From: Copromyces sp. CBS 386.78
Taxonomy: Eukaryota; Ascomycota; Sordariomycetes; Sordariales; Sordariaceae
Length of the DNA stretch: 64,000 nt
Direction: 5' to 3'
Assembly: GCA_030685235.1 (NCBI GenBank)
Contig: MU839157.1
Location: 1-64,000 of the forward strand
A program made the translations under genes and the position numbers. The notes under the pieces were generated by a model, which worked only from the letters and a program-made list of their open reading frames with translations, was not told where the DNA came from and searched no databases. Positions 1 through 12,564 of this stretch are shown here, piece by piece (the first letter of the stretch is position 1; each line of letters begins with the position of its first letter).

Positions 1-1372
1 CGAGCTCTGGTGCCCTGTGCGCGCGACGTCACGTGCAGTGCCGTGACGGTGGGCTGGGTCCGTGTACCGGAACCATCCGCCAGTGCCGTGACAATAGCCT
101 AATTACCAGCTAGTCGTCCAGTGTGCTTAAGTCGTACCTGCAACCCCCCGCGGCCTAGATTTTAACCTTCGAGGGTATTATTTACCCGTAAGTAGTAGAA
201 TGACGCGGTATACTAGGATTCCTAATAAAATTTATATATTTTAAAGGATTTACTGTTAAATAGACAATACCGGTTAATTAGCTAATTAATAGGGAGGGAA
301 ATAATACTAGATTAAATAATATTAAGGCAAAGAGGATTTACTAAAGTATATTTATTACGATAAATATTATAAGAAATTATAATTATATTAGGATTATTCT
401 TTATAACGAAGGCTGATATTGCCTTCTTCTTATTATAAGCGCGACACCTCTAAGATTCTTCTTATTTTCAAGCTTTAGTCGTAGTATTAGTCGCGATAGT
501 TTTATAAATATTCGCGATCTAATAAAATAGAGTGAAGAAATGCGCTTTAATTATTATACGAATAAGATTAGCGCGGTTCACGTATATTAATTACTACCGT
601 AACTTACCGTATACAATATTAGGCTACTAACTAAATCGTACTTTCCTCAATTATTAATTATTGCCGTATTACGTTATTACCGCCCGGGTATAATTATAAT
701 AACGGGCTAAAGGCCGCCCGCTTCTTTTAAAATATAGTACGACTGCTCGCTTATTTAATCTATTTACTTTTAATTTTCTTCTAAATTCAACTACATAGCA
801 AATTCGCGAGCACCCTCCGCACTTATCTCTATTCAACTCTTTATCGTTTTTTCTATTAATATTATCCTAATTACTATTTATTCCGCCGCGCTTTATATTT
901 ATATTATTATATAGAGCTGTTATTATTACAAAGGCGATTATAATATTATATCCTAAAGAGTAATATCGATAAGCACCCTAATTATAATTTTAAATAGGAT
1001 AAAACGAAAATAATAATAACGCGACGACGAATCTAGTAGCAATAATAACCGGTAGCCTCTACGACGGCCCTGGGTAAAATTACTACAACCTACGCCGTTA
1101 ATCGAATCGAACGGCGATAACGAAAATAACGAAAATAATAAAAATAACGACAACCATAACCCCGCTGCAATTACAATAAATTTTATTACTACCGCAGCCC
1201 CGGACAATAAATTTTCACCTTCTTCTTCATCCTTATCCTTATCATCGCTTAACTATAGTAGCGATTATAATCATAATATAATCGATATTAATACGGCTCC
1301 TCTTAACCATAACAATAATAATAATAATAATAAAAGAGATATAAATATAAATAACGATTCGGAATTATTATT
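1..1372. repeat. RIP-degraded AT-rich repeat, left part
   Basis: Apart from the first ~170 bases, which are of normal composition, this stretch is AT-rich, TpA-dense and full of stops in all frames. I see no intact gene. The change from normal to RIP-like composition falls near position 170-200. It is probably the same ancient repeat as 2032-6350, because the MITE at 1373-2023 with its 8-bp target duplication simply interrupts it. Short AT simple repeats occur near 1315-1335. Confidence 0.7.
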
Positions 1373-2023
1373 GAGAAAGTCTTTTCGCACGGTCACGAAT
1401 GTCTATTTGAACGGTGATCCACTTTTTCCCTCACACATATTCCTAACCCTCGCGCGGCTACAGATGTCACATGTATTCTTTCAAAAATTTCGCCCAGAAA
1501 TCTGGGCAATACCATTCTTTCATGCGTGACATCAGACTGCAGTGCCCAGACCAGATACGCACCCCCATATCGCACTTTATAGCGCACTTTACAGCGCACT
1601 TTATAGGGCAGTTAGCAGCACGGTCGCACATCGCACGATCGCACATCGCTCAATTGAATCGCTCAATTGAATTACTCAATTGCTGTCAGTTGCCAGCGAT
1701 TGTTACGGCTGTCAGCGATTGTCACAGCTGTCAGTGACTGTTACGGCTGTTACTCAATTGCCACGGCTGTCAGCGATTGTCACGGCGGCCAGCGATTGTC
1801 ACGGCTGCTAGCGATTGTCATGGCTGTCCGCGATTGTTACAGCTGTTAGCGATACGTATGCTATACAGGTGGTGTAATGGGCTGTAATCTGGGAGCTTGG
1901 CGGTTGTAGTACGAGCGAGACTGGTGCTGGCAGGGAGGGCATAGTAGGGTTAGGGATATGTGTGAGGAAAAAAGTGGATCACCGTTCAAATAGACAATTG
2001 TGACCGTGCGAATAGACTTTCTC
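1373..2023. mobile_element. MITE A1: 651-bp inverted-repeat element with 8-bp TSD
   Basis: The first 78 bases (1373-1450) match the reverse complement of the last 78 bases (1946-2023) with only a handful of differences. Both ends begin GAGAAAGTCT and contain TTCGCACGGTCAC. The element is flanked by TTATTATT at 1365-1372 and 2024-2031, a perfect 8-bp target-site duplication, which is typical of hAT-superfamily insertions. It carries no transposase, so it is a non-autonomous, MITE-like element. Base composition is near 50% GC while both flanks are RIP-degraded, so it either arrived after RIP or was too short to be targeted. The interior holds a 12-bp tandem repeat (about 1567-1605) and 19-bp tandem repeats (1692-1852). 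Related copies lie at 10328-11047 (inverted orientation, shared interior) and 56688-57100 (shared termini). Confidence 0.9.
1692..1852. repeat. 19-bp tandem repeat inside MITE A1
   Basis: About eight imperfect copies of a 19-bp unit resembling GTCAGCGATTGTCACGGCT lie head to tail. They give rise to short spurious open frames. A degenerate version of this repeat occurs in the related element at 10328-11047 near 10680-10720, so it belongs to the element and not to the host. Confidence 0.85.
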
Positions 2024-2031
2024 TTATTATT

Positions 2032-5000
2032 AGTCAATTCAATTTAGCAATATTATATTAGTCTAATAACTAACTTACTTTTTAACACAGATTTCTAAAC
2101 TTAATAACAATTCTAATAATAACTCCAACACATTATTAATTAACAAAGACCTTCCTATTATAGTCGATTACTAAAATCCTGTCGAAGTATACAATAATGA
2201 AATCGACGAATTAGAAAATATTACCGAAGATCTAAATTAATTAAGCCTTAATAATAGTATTAGCGACGTATCTGCCGCTACCGTTACCACTACCGACTAC
2301 AATTACAAAGAGCCGGAGCCAGATGTCTACCCCAAATTTACTAAATCCGAATCTATTAAATTCGAATATCGATAATATTCTAATTTAATAAATTTCCAAC
2401 TCGGATAAAGATTAATATATATAGTTAATAGGGTTTCGAATAAATAATATTTAATCTATCGGCAACTTTTCTAAATCCTTAAACGTAACCCGCAAGTTAA
2501 AAGCGAAGAGCTAAATAATATATTATTTAATTTAAAGACGTTTAAATAATATATATATAAAGTAATACTATATTTCAATATATAAATTATAAAGAATTTA
2601 ATACTCAACCCTAAAATACTATTTTCTTTACGAAGAAATATTATTCGATTAAAAGGAAAAATACCTACCTAAAACCTCTATATTATTAACCCTATCAATA
2701 TTTACCGTCGTATAATATAATCCCTAAAATTTATTAATAAAATATATTAAAATTTTACTAAATTAATAGATAATTTAATAGAAATTTAATATAACGCATA
2801 ATAAGCTAGTTCAATTTGTACGATTAACGGCCAATTTATATATTACCCTCTTTTCGCCAATAATTCTTTAATATAGCTAATCTTCCTAAGAAATTATATT
2901 AAATTCGAATATACGTATATCAACTATACGCATTATTATTGTCCCCGGAATAATAATAGTAAAATATTATTATATTCCAGTTAAATTAGAAGTATATACC
3001 GGGATTAACGCACCTTTCAATTCTTAGGGGTCGAATAACCGGGAATCCCTTATAACGCTTCAATTATATATTATAAATAAAAGAGTAATATTATTTTATT
3101 TATTTTACGCTTTATTAATCTTCGTATTTTATTTAATAAGAATATCGATATTAATCTATTAGAAGGGGATATTAACCTATTAAAATTAATTCTAACTATA
3201 GACCCAATAGAATTAATCGACCTAAATAAAATTCGAAAAAGCCTGCTTAACGATATTAAATTCGACTACTCCTATAGCAACTATATTACTTTCAATAACG
3301 ACCCTACATATAATAAATCTATATTAATAATTCGTCGTACGTACCTCAATATCGATAGTGTATTAATACCAATCTATAAAATATCGCCGGTTCCTAGTAA
3401 ATTCGAAGTATAGGAATTTAATTAATAGACGTTAATCGATTAGTTTACTCGCTAGAAATATAATACGGTATATTTTATACCTATATTTTAATACAATAAT
3501 AACTTCGGTCTTTATCGATCAATAACGAAATTAATTATAGGATTATATATCCAAATTACTATACTACCCCAATAAAAATATATTAAATAGATTAATATTT
3601 TCCCGGTTATATTAAATCTATATAAATTAAACTTCGAAAACGTAATATAGGTATTCGAACCGTTAATTACGTTAAATAAAAGATATGTTACAACTATATA
3701 GAATTAGAAAATTAATTTAATAACCCGTCCGATTTATAACTATACTAATAGTACGCTTACTTATTAAACGTTATTATACACTCCAATTATTGTATTAATA
3801 GGGAATATACTATAGTAGAATAAAAATAATAATATATTCGGAATAATTACTAATTTTAATTATTGTAAATACGAAATAATTACCGATAAGTAAAGTACTA
3901 TCGACAATTTATATGTCCGGTTAAATTGCGGCCACTTTAAACTTATCTAGCTACGCCGCGAATTTAATACCTAAAAATATATTAAAAATAAAAAGGTATT
4001 TAATACTAATTATAATATATCGTTAAAACCGCCTCCTATCTACTATATTACTCCTATATTAAATTTTATCCGTAGTCGGCCGGATAATATTACTTATTCG
4101 GAATTTAAAGGTATTAACGCCAATCTTCATACGCTCTTACTAAATTTAATATTTAAACCAACTACCGCCGTCCAATATTCTAAAATCTTATAGTAAATAC
4201 CGTTCTATCTAAAATAATAACATATCCAATCGCTATTTAACTAGAAGATATATAACCTCTAGGAACATACCCAATAATCGGTTCTAATAATAATTATTAA
4301 TTTAATATAATTAAAAAAAACCGACTTAAAAATAGCCTTTATTCGTAAAATAAAAGCAGTTTTCGATATTATACTCCTTTAAATTAACGAATTACCTATC
4401 GACCGTAATATTATAGCCTATATTATAGAATATTACTATAATAATTCTTAGAGAATTATTAATATCCTAATACTAATATTAATTAGGGTAATTAAAATAA
4501 ATATATTATTATCGGCGCTATTTCTTAAACCCGAAGAACGTATATATAAATACGTTTATATAATAATCCGCACTAATAAACGAATATTCTAATTAATATA
4601 CGAAGTTATAGCCCGGTTAATATTAAAAACGGTTATAAATAATATTACAAATAAATAACGATTTAGGTTTAATATTATACCGGCTAATTTATAAAGAAGA
4701 TTTCGTTTAATAACGCTAATAATACTATAGCCTACAAATCCTATTATTAAAAAACTTATTACTAATACGGATAGTCCGGCCGCGGATATTATAGTAGTAG
4801 CCGCCGCCGTCGCTAACGATATTAACATTAATATACTATCTATCGCCTAGAAAGCGTTTAAATATCGTAAATAGGTAATTAGACCTAATATTTATACTAG
4901 CTTACACTACTTCAAAACCTTCCGTCGATATAGACTAATATTATTATTAATAACCCTATCTAGTAAATTTAAATATAAATAAGTATAATAAATTTCTATA

Positions 5001-6350
5001 TCCCTTATTATTAACCGCGTATATATAATTATACCGTACAATATAAAATAAATTAATAAATACGATAAGTATAGAATATTAAAATATTCTAACTTCGTTA
5101 ACTAACAATACTTATCCGATTATACGGGGCAATTAGGTCAGTATATACGAGTAGCAATTATAATAGCGATTCGTAATCAACCGAATACTTTTCTACTACT
5201 AACCCCGTATAAACTTATACCACTAATTATATTATTTAATAGGACTAACCTATATTTTTTTTCTGTAATACTATCCAATATTGGCATTTACTTTTACAAA
5301 TAATATTAATATAATATTCTTTTATATATAGGGTCTAAAAGCTTATTATAATATATTAGAACTATTACGAACCTAAAAAGGACTATCTATTATATAAGAA
5401 CCTTATATAATTAATCCGCTTTATATTATTAAATATATATAACGAAGAGCCGGATATAACTATATATTTTAAACAATTAAAGGCGATAGCGTTAACGCTA
5501 TTTTCAAACTTTATTCCCGATTATAATTTAGATTTATTATTAAACGATATCGACGATAATAATAACCCTTCTTCGAATAGTATTATTAATACTATATTTA
5601 ATAATAGGTATAAAAATTCTAAAGTACTAGTATAAGTAAAGGCGAATATATACCGTAATATATATAATCTTCCTAACCGCAACTAATAAATATCTTTAGC
5701 GTTTAAAACCATATTATATAGAATATACCAGCAAGAATATAACTACAATATTATCACAATAAAGAATTAGTAAATTATTTAATAGAAAAAAGTAGCTTTT
5801 AATAATAGGTAAATACCTTACAACGTAAATATATATATTAGTTTATAATATAGCCGGGATATACTAACTATTTTTCGTCCAACGTTCTAAATAGTAGCCG
5901 CCGGCGGATATTCTACTGTAGCGACTATATAATATACCGGCGATTAGAAGGCAACCCTACGTACGCGCGGTTAGAACATATTTTTACTTATAATATAAAT
6001 ATTAGTAAACGCTATCGCTTACCTTAATATTTAAATTACCGTAGTACGTATTAATATTGAATTTTAGCATAATAGCGGCCGTATAGTAGAAGAGGTAGTT
6101 AGTCCGGTAAGCCACATTATATCTTCTTTGTTATTAAGCCCGTATCGTCCGCAAATAATTACGGTTATAATTACGGTTACAGTAAATCGGAACTATTAAC
6201 CGGCCTTCCGATTATATAAATCGCTAACCCCGGTATTAATACTAACTAAGCGGATACTATAGAAGAATCCGCCTAAGAGATTATCGGCCTACCTGCGCTA
6301 GAGCGTGACGGGCTGTTTATAGTCCTATTTACTATTAATAACTACGGCGT
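2032..6350 (+). mobile_element. RIP-degraded element with a decayed plus-strand coding frame, family not recognised
   Basis: The stretch is AT-rich and almost free of long open frames. When stops are ignored, the plus strand from about 2,130 to 4,850 reads for hundreds of codons with ordinary protein-like composition. Most interruptions are TAA or TAG, as RIP makes from CAA, CAG and TGG codons. This implies an original protein of roughly 900 residues or more, probably transposon-encoded. I could not match it to reverse transcriptase, integrase or a DDE transposase by eye. No long terminal repeats were found within the window; the element may continue left through 180-1372. Confidence 0.5.
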
Positions 6351-6665
6351 ACGCAAGATGTAAATAGACCTCGCAAAGCTTATACTAGACGACCGACTGC
6401 TATTTATTAACTGGCGTATCTAATTTGCATAGTAAAGACCGACATATCGTAAGCTGGAGCCGGCCGAGCAGCGCTGGGGCGGAACCGGGTGGCGCCGGAA
6501 GGAACCGGGCGGGGAAGGAACCGGGCGGGGATTATACCTACCTAACCTAAATCCACTAATATTCCTACACGTAATTATTGCATCTGACCGATAAGCATAT
6601 AAATCGCTATCTTTCTTAGCAGTAATCTGAAGCAGTGGTTATTTCGGAGATAGGTTATTTTTATC

Positions 6666-6764
6666 AACGGTTATCTATAAACAACCAATATTAAGATTAA
6701 CGGTTATCTATAATGAACGAGTATCAAAATTAACGGTTATCCATAATCAACGAGTATTAAGATT
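6666..6764. repeat. 33-bp tandem repeat, three copies
   Basis: Three consecutive 33-bp units start at 6666, 6699 and 6732, each beginning AACGGTTATC and ending in AGATT or AAATT. They differ at a few positions. Confidence 0.85.
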
Positions 6765-8740
6765 AATATTATCCCTATCAACTATCATTGGTGCAAGCAG
6801 TTGAATGCAGCTTCCATTTGTATGGAATTACAGATAGCTCGGATATTTATTAGTCGAATTAGTAGCTGGTTGAGTTGACTGCTGATTTTCGTTGATTGCT
6901 GCTTTCGTTGACTGCTGGTTCAATTAACTACTACTTTTATTAACTGCTGGTTTAGGTAACTACTAACTAGGAGCGCTACTATATATTTAAATCGCTTATA
7001 GAAATAGTAGTATCATTGCCAACTATCCTAATAAGAAGCTTGTCTTTATATCTATACAAATATAGATATAAGGGTTAATTATTGATTTAAATAATTCCTT
7101 CTTATACAAATAGTTAGTTTAAAGGACTATAATATGTATTAATGGATATTCTATTCAATACATATTCTTATCAACTACCTATTAACTTAACTATTGGTAA
7201 TATAAGCTTCTAATAGGGATATAGCTACTATATATGTAGGCAGCTGAAATTTTTTAAGTTGTCGCTAGTGCGGCTTATTTATATAATATTTTAATTTTTA
7301 TAAACCGTATTATACTAGTCTCTATACCGCTTACCACCCCCCTATAAAACTAGGTAAGTGGAAGCTATTTAACGCGTAGGTGGATAGGTAAGGTTATTGC
7401 ATGCGTGATAGATGGGATGGAATTCATAGAAGACTAAACGAAGATGAAATGGAAGATTAAAGATCAGATCGAACTCCTAGAAATCTAGCAAGGCACGTAC
7501 TAGTATACGCAATCACTAACAGCTATTGGAGTGTGTAGAATATAAAAAGCCGTCAAGTAGGCGTTTATAAAGGACCTCAGCTTAGTAGGTATTTAATAAA
7601 CTAAGAGCAAACGGTGTGGTGCGTTGCCTTAAGCCTAAAAACTCCCGTCGGCTTGTAAGGGGTTGTACAACGCACGGCCGTAAGGACCCCTAGCAGGGCT
7701 TGTAGTTACTTTAAATAGTGGCTTTTATCCCCTAAAAGACTAGGCTCTCTAGTTGGAACTTGGAAGTAACGGCTATAGTAGCGTCTTCGGGCTACGCAAA
7801 TAGGGCTCTTTCTACTCCCTTCTACTACGTCGTAACGTCCGCCGTTCGACCCTTGCTCTTGTCCTCTATTTTGCACTTTTTGCATTTTTTTTTCCAAAGT
7901 AGTTGTTAAATAATTGAATACCGTTTAAAAATCAAACTGTTAACGATAATAAAGCTATCGCCAAATCTTAGCGTTGTATTTGCTTATCTGCGTTCGCTTA
8001 GCTACTATCCTTGTCTATATCGTTAATCGGTAGGCTCATCCAAGTCGTCAACAACTATAATCCTTACTCATCGTTGTCAGTCCGAGTTCGATTGTTATAC
8101 AAAACAAACACAACCTACAACTGACCATCATTGTCCTACCTACTACAAGTTAGACGAGCCATCGCTGTTGATAAAGCCCTAATGAGCGCTTAGTTCACAG
8201 CTGCTATGATGTCAGGGTTATCCCAAGATAGGGACCGCCTAACTATCAATTTTCATCCCGTACAACGCCTCGGAAAAGAAGCAATGGATTTAATTAATTA
8301 TATACTTCGCCTTAACTGCTATCTTCACGACTATTAGAATTTACCTCATCGCCCTATTAGGTTTATGCCCTCTAGCATTAGCGCTCGCCTATTAATATAT
8401 CATCTGACTCTATAAACTCCTTAATAACGTAACAGAAGACGATGTTAATAAGTTGCGCAACACTTAGGAGATGTACAACATTTACTAAGAGGAGTTTCCT
8501 CAATAGGTCTTCTTTACGCTTCTTAAAAATAGTCTTCCCTTGGGCAGAGCCGGATAAGCCCAACGGAGGCAGTGAAACGCCTATATATACCCAGACGAGT
8601 AGGAGATAATATATTAACATACTATATTAAATAGTATTTTCTTAAACAAAGGCGAATATTAAGAAAGATAGTAAACTATTTAAGAATTTTAATTTTTTAT
8701 AATTACTTTATTTTTATAATTATTTTATTTTTATTATTAG

Positions 8741-8836
8741 TTTTATTTTTATTTTTATTTTTATTTTTATTTTTATTTTTATTTTTATTTTTATTTTTAT
8801 TTTTATTTTTATTTTTATTTTTATTTTTATTTTTAT
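8741..8836. repeat. Hexanucleotide microsatellite (TTTTTA)n
   Basis: About sixteen nearly perfect copies of a 6-bp TTTTTA unit run head to tail, with a looser version continuing upstream to about 8,700. This is a simple sequence repeat with no coding role. Confidence 0.95.
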
Positions 8837-8927
8837 TAATATTTTTTTTCTAAAGACCAGTTTAGTAAAAAAATTTTAAAATAAGATTTCTCGTTAAATA
8901 GAGGGCGTACGGACCTCTGGCCGGGTG

Positions 8928-9273
8928 CAAAATAACTGCCAAGAAAAGGCGGTCATTTTGATACCCTTTTTATTTTCTGGGTTAGGGTTATTAGTGAAGA
9001 AAAAAACTTGGTCATTTTAAACCTCGAACGGCTACCTAGAATTACAGCCACAATCGCAGCCACAATCGCAGCCACAATCGCATTCACTGCGGTCGCTCAC
9101 CGCAATCGCTCACCGTGGTCGTTCACCGCGGTCGCATTCACCGCGGTCGCATCCTCCACGGTCGTATCCTCCACGGTCTTTCAACTACTCTTTTCGATTT
9201 TTCTCAACAACCAGACATCGGAAAAAGATGTAACCAGTGTCAAAATGACCGCCTAATTAAGGCGAACATTTTG
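8928..9273. mobile_element. Possible small inverted-repeat element (fold-back type)
   Basis: The 36 bases from 8928 match the reverse complement of the 36 bases ending at 9273, both centred on GGCGGTCATTTTGA. Each arm also contains its own small hairpin. The interior at about 9,048-9,178 is a set of short tandem repeats (three copies of CAGCCACAATCG, then units of GGTCGCATCCTCCAC type). Composition is less AT-rich than the flanks. I see no convincing target-site duplication, so the element status is tentative. Confidence 0.5.
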
Positions 9274-10327
9274 TAGGTCTTCTCATTTTGATGTCTTTCT
9301 TCGTTGAAGAGTAGTGTTGATCCAAAGATATATTAAGCCAAAGTGTCTCGCCTATCCTACTTTTCTTCCTATTTGGGCCTAGTTAAATAGTCCGTATTAA
9401 CGCGCAATTAGAACCCTATAGACAAAACCGCCGCGCCTTCCTCGCGTCGATAGCGGGCCTACAGACCGCGCGACCTTTAGTGCGTGTTCTTTTCGTGATA
9501 TCTTTAGTAGGCCTAGCACATCTCCTCTCCTCTAGGCATGGGCGTTTCAATAATGAAAATGATTGGATAAAGCGGGAGAAATGTCTTTAATAGTATGAAG
9601 ATAAATAGATCAAGAGAAAGAATCGTAAGAAGAATAAGAAGAAGAAGAAAGTTATATAAAGTAGAAAGGAGGGAGTAGATAGTACGATAAGGTGTGTCTT
9701 TAGTAGGCTTTTCATAGAGTAATTAATAGGGTTGGGTAATGAGGCGCATATTTGGTATTAAGGAAACGAAGGATTGAAATTTACAACGTATACCTAATAA
9801 ACGCAAGCTACTTTAGTATTTCTATTTTCTTTTCCCTTCTTTTCCCCCTTACTTTCCCTACCTTGATTTTTTAGTACGTTCTTAATTCCGCAACTAGATA
9901 GGAAGGAACGCTTAAAGCAGTGTATATGCTCCGCGCCTTCTTTTCTAAAAACTATTGTACAGAAATGTACCTTAGATCGCTTAGAGGGGAGAGAGCTTTA
10001 TTTACGTAATACTACGCAAAAAGAAAAGGATATAGAGTAGTTAAAGTAGTCGCGGACTACTACTATAATTTGGCCGAGTTTATTCTAAATTGCAGGGACC
10101 TCTTCGATTATTATTTTTTAGTTGGCATTAACTCATTAACCCTATTTAAATAAATAATCTTTATATTATTTCTTTTAGAAGTTTATATTTCGAACCCTTC
10201 TTTGTTGTCTTTGCCTTACCTACTTTCTTTCCTTTTTACCTAACGCTTCCTAGTAGTTTGAAATTTCGAAATATCTACCGTTACTAATACTAACCAATAG
10301 TAAGACTCCAACCAGTTAGGAAAAGAA
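9274..10327. other. AT-rich, partly RIP-like DNA without a gene
   Basis: No open frame of note and no recognisable domain. Moderately AT-rich with purine-rich tracts around 9,590-9,660. The last eight bases (10320-10327, GAAAAGAA) are the left target duplication of the next element. Confidence 0.6.
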
Positions 10328-11047
10328 GAGAAATACTATTCGTACCGCTATCTTTCTTTTTATATACCGCTGCCCTACCTCTCCCGCATTTGTAGCCAAT
10401 TAAATTGCCCGCATCTATTCTAAGTCTTTACGTTCCTATTTTTAGCGTTAGCAAACCGTACCGCGCCCGCCAAGCCCCCAAATTACAGCCCATTACACAT
10501 TCAAACCCCTGTATAGGCCAGATTTCATAATCGTTACTATAATACTTAGCAATTTGCATCGTCGCATCGCATTATTGCTTCTTCTATTACTATTACTACC
10601 TTCCCTATAATCAATTAAACTACTATCGCGCGCATCACGAAATATTACCAAGTAAATAAAGCGCTATTATTTGGTTAACAGTCGCTAATAGTCTTTAATA
10701 GTTACTAATAGTCGTTGAGCGATTTAATTAAGCGATTTAATTGAGCGATATACAACCGTATGCGACCGTACGATGTGCGACCGTGCCGCTAAATGCGCTA
10801 TAAAGTGCGCTGTAAAATGTGCTGTAAAGTGTACAAATTTGGGTGCAGATCTGGGCTTGGCACTGCGCATGATATTTCGTAAAAGAATGTGATGCCAAGA
10901 TTTCTGGGCGAAATTTATAAAAGAATACTACTATAAAAGGGTTGGTGGACCGCGGTTTAGATGCGAGCGATTTGATTGGCTAGAAATGCGGGAGGGGTAG
11001 GGCGGCGGTATATAAAGAGAAAGATGGTGGTGCGAATAGAGTTTCTC
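10328..11047. mobile_element. MITE A2: 720-bp inverted-repeat element with 8-bp TSD
   Basis: Bases 10328-10416 match the reverse complement of 10959-11047 over 89 bp, with differences that are mainly transitions. The ends begin GAGAAA and contain TATTCG, as in MITE A1. Flanks are GAAAAGAA at 10320-10327 and 11048-11055, a perfect 8-bp duplication. The interior is an inverted homologue of A1. Shared pieces include TTTCTGGGCGAAATTT, the GTGCGCTGTAAA repeats, the GCGATTTAATT repeats and the ACAGCCCATTACA block. The left half is more AT-mutated than the right. It sits almost exactly at the boundary between the RIP-degraded block and the gene island. Confidence 0.9.
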
Positions 11048-11055
11048 GAAAAGAA

Positions 11056-11970
11056 ATAGACTCTTAACATCTCCTCTTTATTAATTCCCTAGCGGATGGA
11101 AAATTTGAAACCGCTAAGATTAAAAAGCCGGAGGCCTTCCCGCGTACAAGAGTCTTCTGGGTCTCTATAAAATGCCTACTTTGGCCTCTTTTCGTGCTGG
11201 GGATAGTTATAATTATAATTGTTGTGGAGTAGTGTATCCCTGGGTAGAAGTGGTGCCGCGCTAATAAAAAGGAGTGGTGTACCTACGCTAGTGCAAATGC
11301 ATAGACGTGCGACACGTGCTGCTTCAAGAATTGTCGGGATGCGTGCGATGTCCTTGTACAGGGACGGGGGGATTATCGCGGCGTCGCCGACCTGGAAAGC
11401 TAGACGGCCCTGATAGAAGGCGTTATAAACAACCAGCTCTCAAATACGCTGTCTATGGAGGTGCTGCCTACCTACAATCAGGCTACAGATGCTACTAAAC
11501 TGACAGGATTGTAAGGGAGCGTTTTTGGCCACGATAAGCAAAGGGAATGGGCACCGAATACAAATGTCCTTAAAGGCTTGAGTAGTCTTCGCTCGGATAG
11601 AAGGCGGTCTTGAAGAGACAGCGGATGAGCGTTTGGTTTGGTTTTTGGTTTCCATAATGTACCGTTAGGAACACTAGTCTATAGGTAGCGTAGAAGAGAG
11701 GATATTCGTTGAATAATTGGAAAGTTACGACGACGACCAAGACCCTATAACCAATACGTGTAGATAAGTAGAGCGCGGAGATGCAGCTGGAGAACCGTGC
11801 AGGTGGCCCCGACTGCCCAGATATATGGGAGCACTCTCGAGACTCCTCATCGACGTCATGCTGACAACTTCAACTATTTATCCATCCTCCTCAGTCGGAC
11901 CTCAACGATCAAGAGCATGCCAGACCTCAACAAGAGCCAACTTCCAAATCGCATACAAAACACCTCATGA
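11056..11970. other. Intergenic DNA at the left edge of the gene island
   Basis: Composition becomes normal here. Short overlapping frames at 11,219-11,655 have no recognisable domain and conflict with each other on both strands, so I do not call a gene. The final part (to 11,970) is presumably the original promoter region of the MoeA-like gene, now separated from it by the MITE at 11971-12554. Confidence 0.55.
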
Positions 11971-12554
11971 CAGCGATCGAAACAAAACAAAAAATGCAGA
12001 ATAAAACAAAATCTGGCAAAATAAAACAAACTAAAATAGTGGTAAAAGTGAGTAAAACGAGTCAGCTCAGTTTTGCCAAAATATCTAAAACCTTCAACTT
12101 ATACCTCTAAATATTAAAAAGGGTAGATTTCACATGTTTAAACTAGTCTATTATATAACAAAGACCCAGGATTGAGGGCATTCAAACGCGCTGTAAAAAC
12201 GAGTGAAATTTCTACTCCCGGTAGCCTACTAGGATATTTTTGTAGTATTATAAGGAGTTTGTCACACTAGCTTTATAAAGTTATTTAGAAGGGGTAAACT
12301 TGTAATTCTTATATTGTAATACTTGTTCTTGTTGTGTGTATTTAACTCTGCGTTTTTGTTATATAATAGTGCTAATACAGCTAATAGAAGTATATATTTT
12401 CAGATATTTTAGAGCCTAGAAAAATATATATTCCGGTGTAAAACATACAAAACAAAACAAAACCGCTTAGAAAGTAAAACAAAATGGTCATTTTTATACA
12501 AAACAAAACAAAACAGTCAGAATCTGGTTTTATTTTGTTTTATTTCGATCGCTG
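11971..12554. mobile_element. hAT-like MITE inserted next to a start codon
   Basis: The left end reads CAGCGATCGAAACAAAACAA and the reverse complement of the right end (12554 downward) reads CAGCGATCGAAATAAAACAA. The CAGNG start is the usual hAT terminus. Flanking 8-mers are CCTCATGA at 11963-11970 and CCTCACGA at 12555-12562, an 8-bp TSD with one transition. The 584-bp interior is AT-rich, with many AAAACA runs and no transposase. Its right end lies 10 bp upstream of the ATG at 12565. An open frame runs backwards from the MoeA-like gene into the element as far as 12484, but that part is element sequence. Confidence 0.87.
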
Positions 12555-12564
12555 CCTCACGACA

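Larger units (their letters stand above)
6351..8927. repeat. Mixed repeat-rich intergenic DNA with three tandem arrays
   Basis: No gene is supported here. A GC-rich patch near 6,465-6,530 contains three near-copies of GGAACCGGGCGGGG. A 33-bp unit beginning AACGGTTATC is repeated three times at 6666-6764. A looser repeat built on GTTGACTGCTG runs through about 6,868-6,965. A long hexanucleotide TTTTTA array occupies about 8,741-8,836. Short open frames near 7,706-7,897 and 8,378-8,620 have no recognisable domain. RIP damage is weaker than in 2032-6350, which suggests a different or younger repeat. Confidence 0.6.

Noticed and set aside
1692..1852. CRISPR-like array
   Set aside because: Adjacent 19-bp imperfect units without unique spacers, in a eukaryote, within a transposable element.
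12484..12564. Upstream 27-codon extension of the MoeA-like frame
   Set aside because: These codons lie in the MITE and its target duplication; the family-like sequence begins at ATG 12565.
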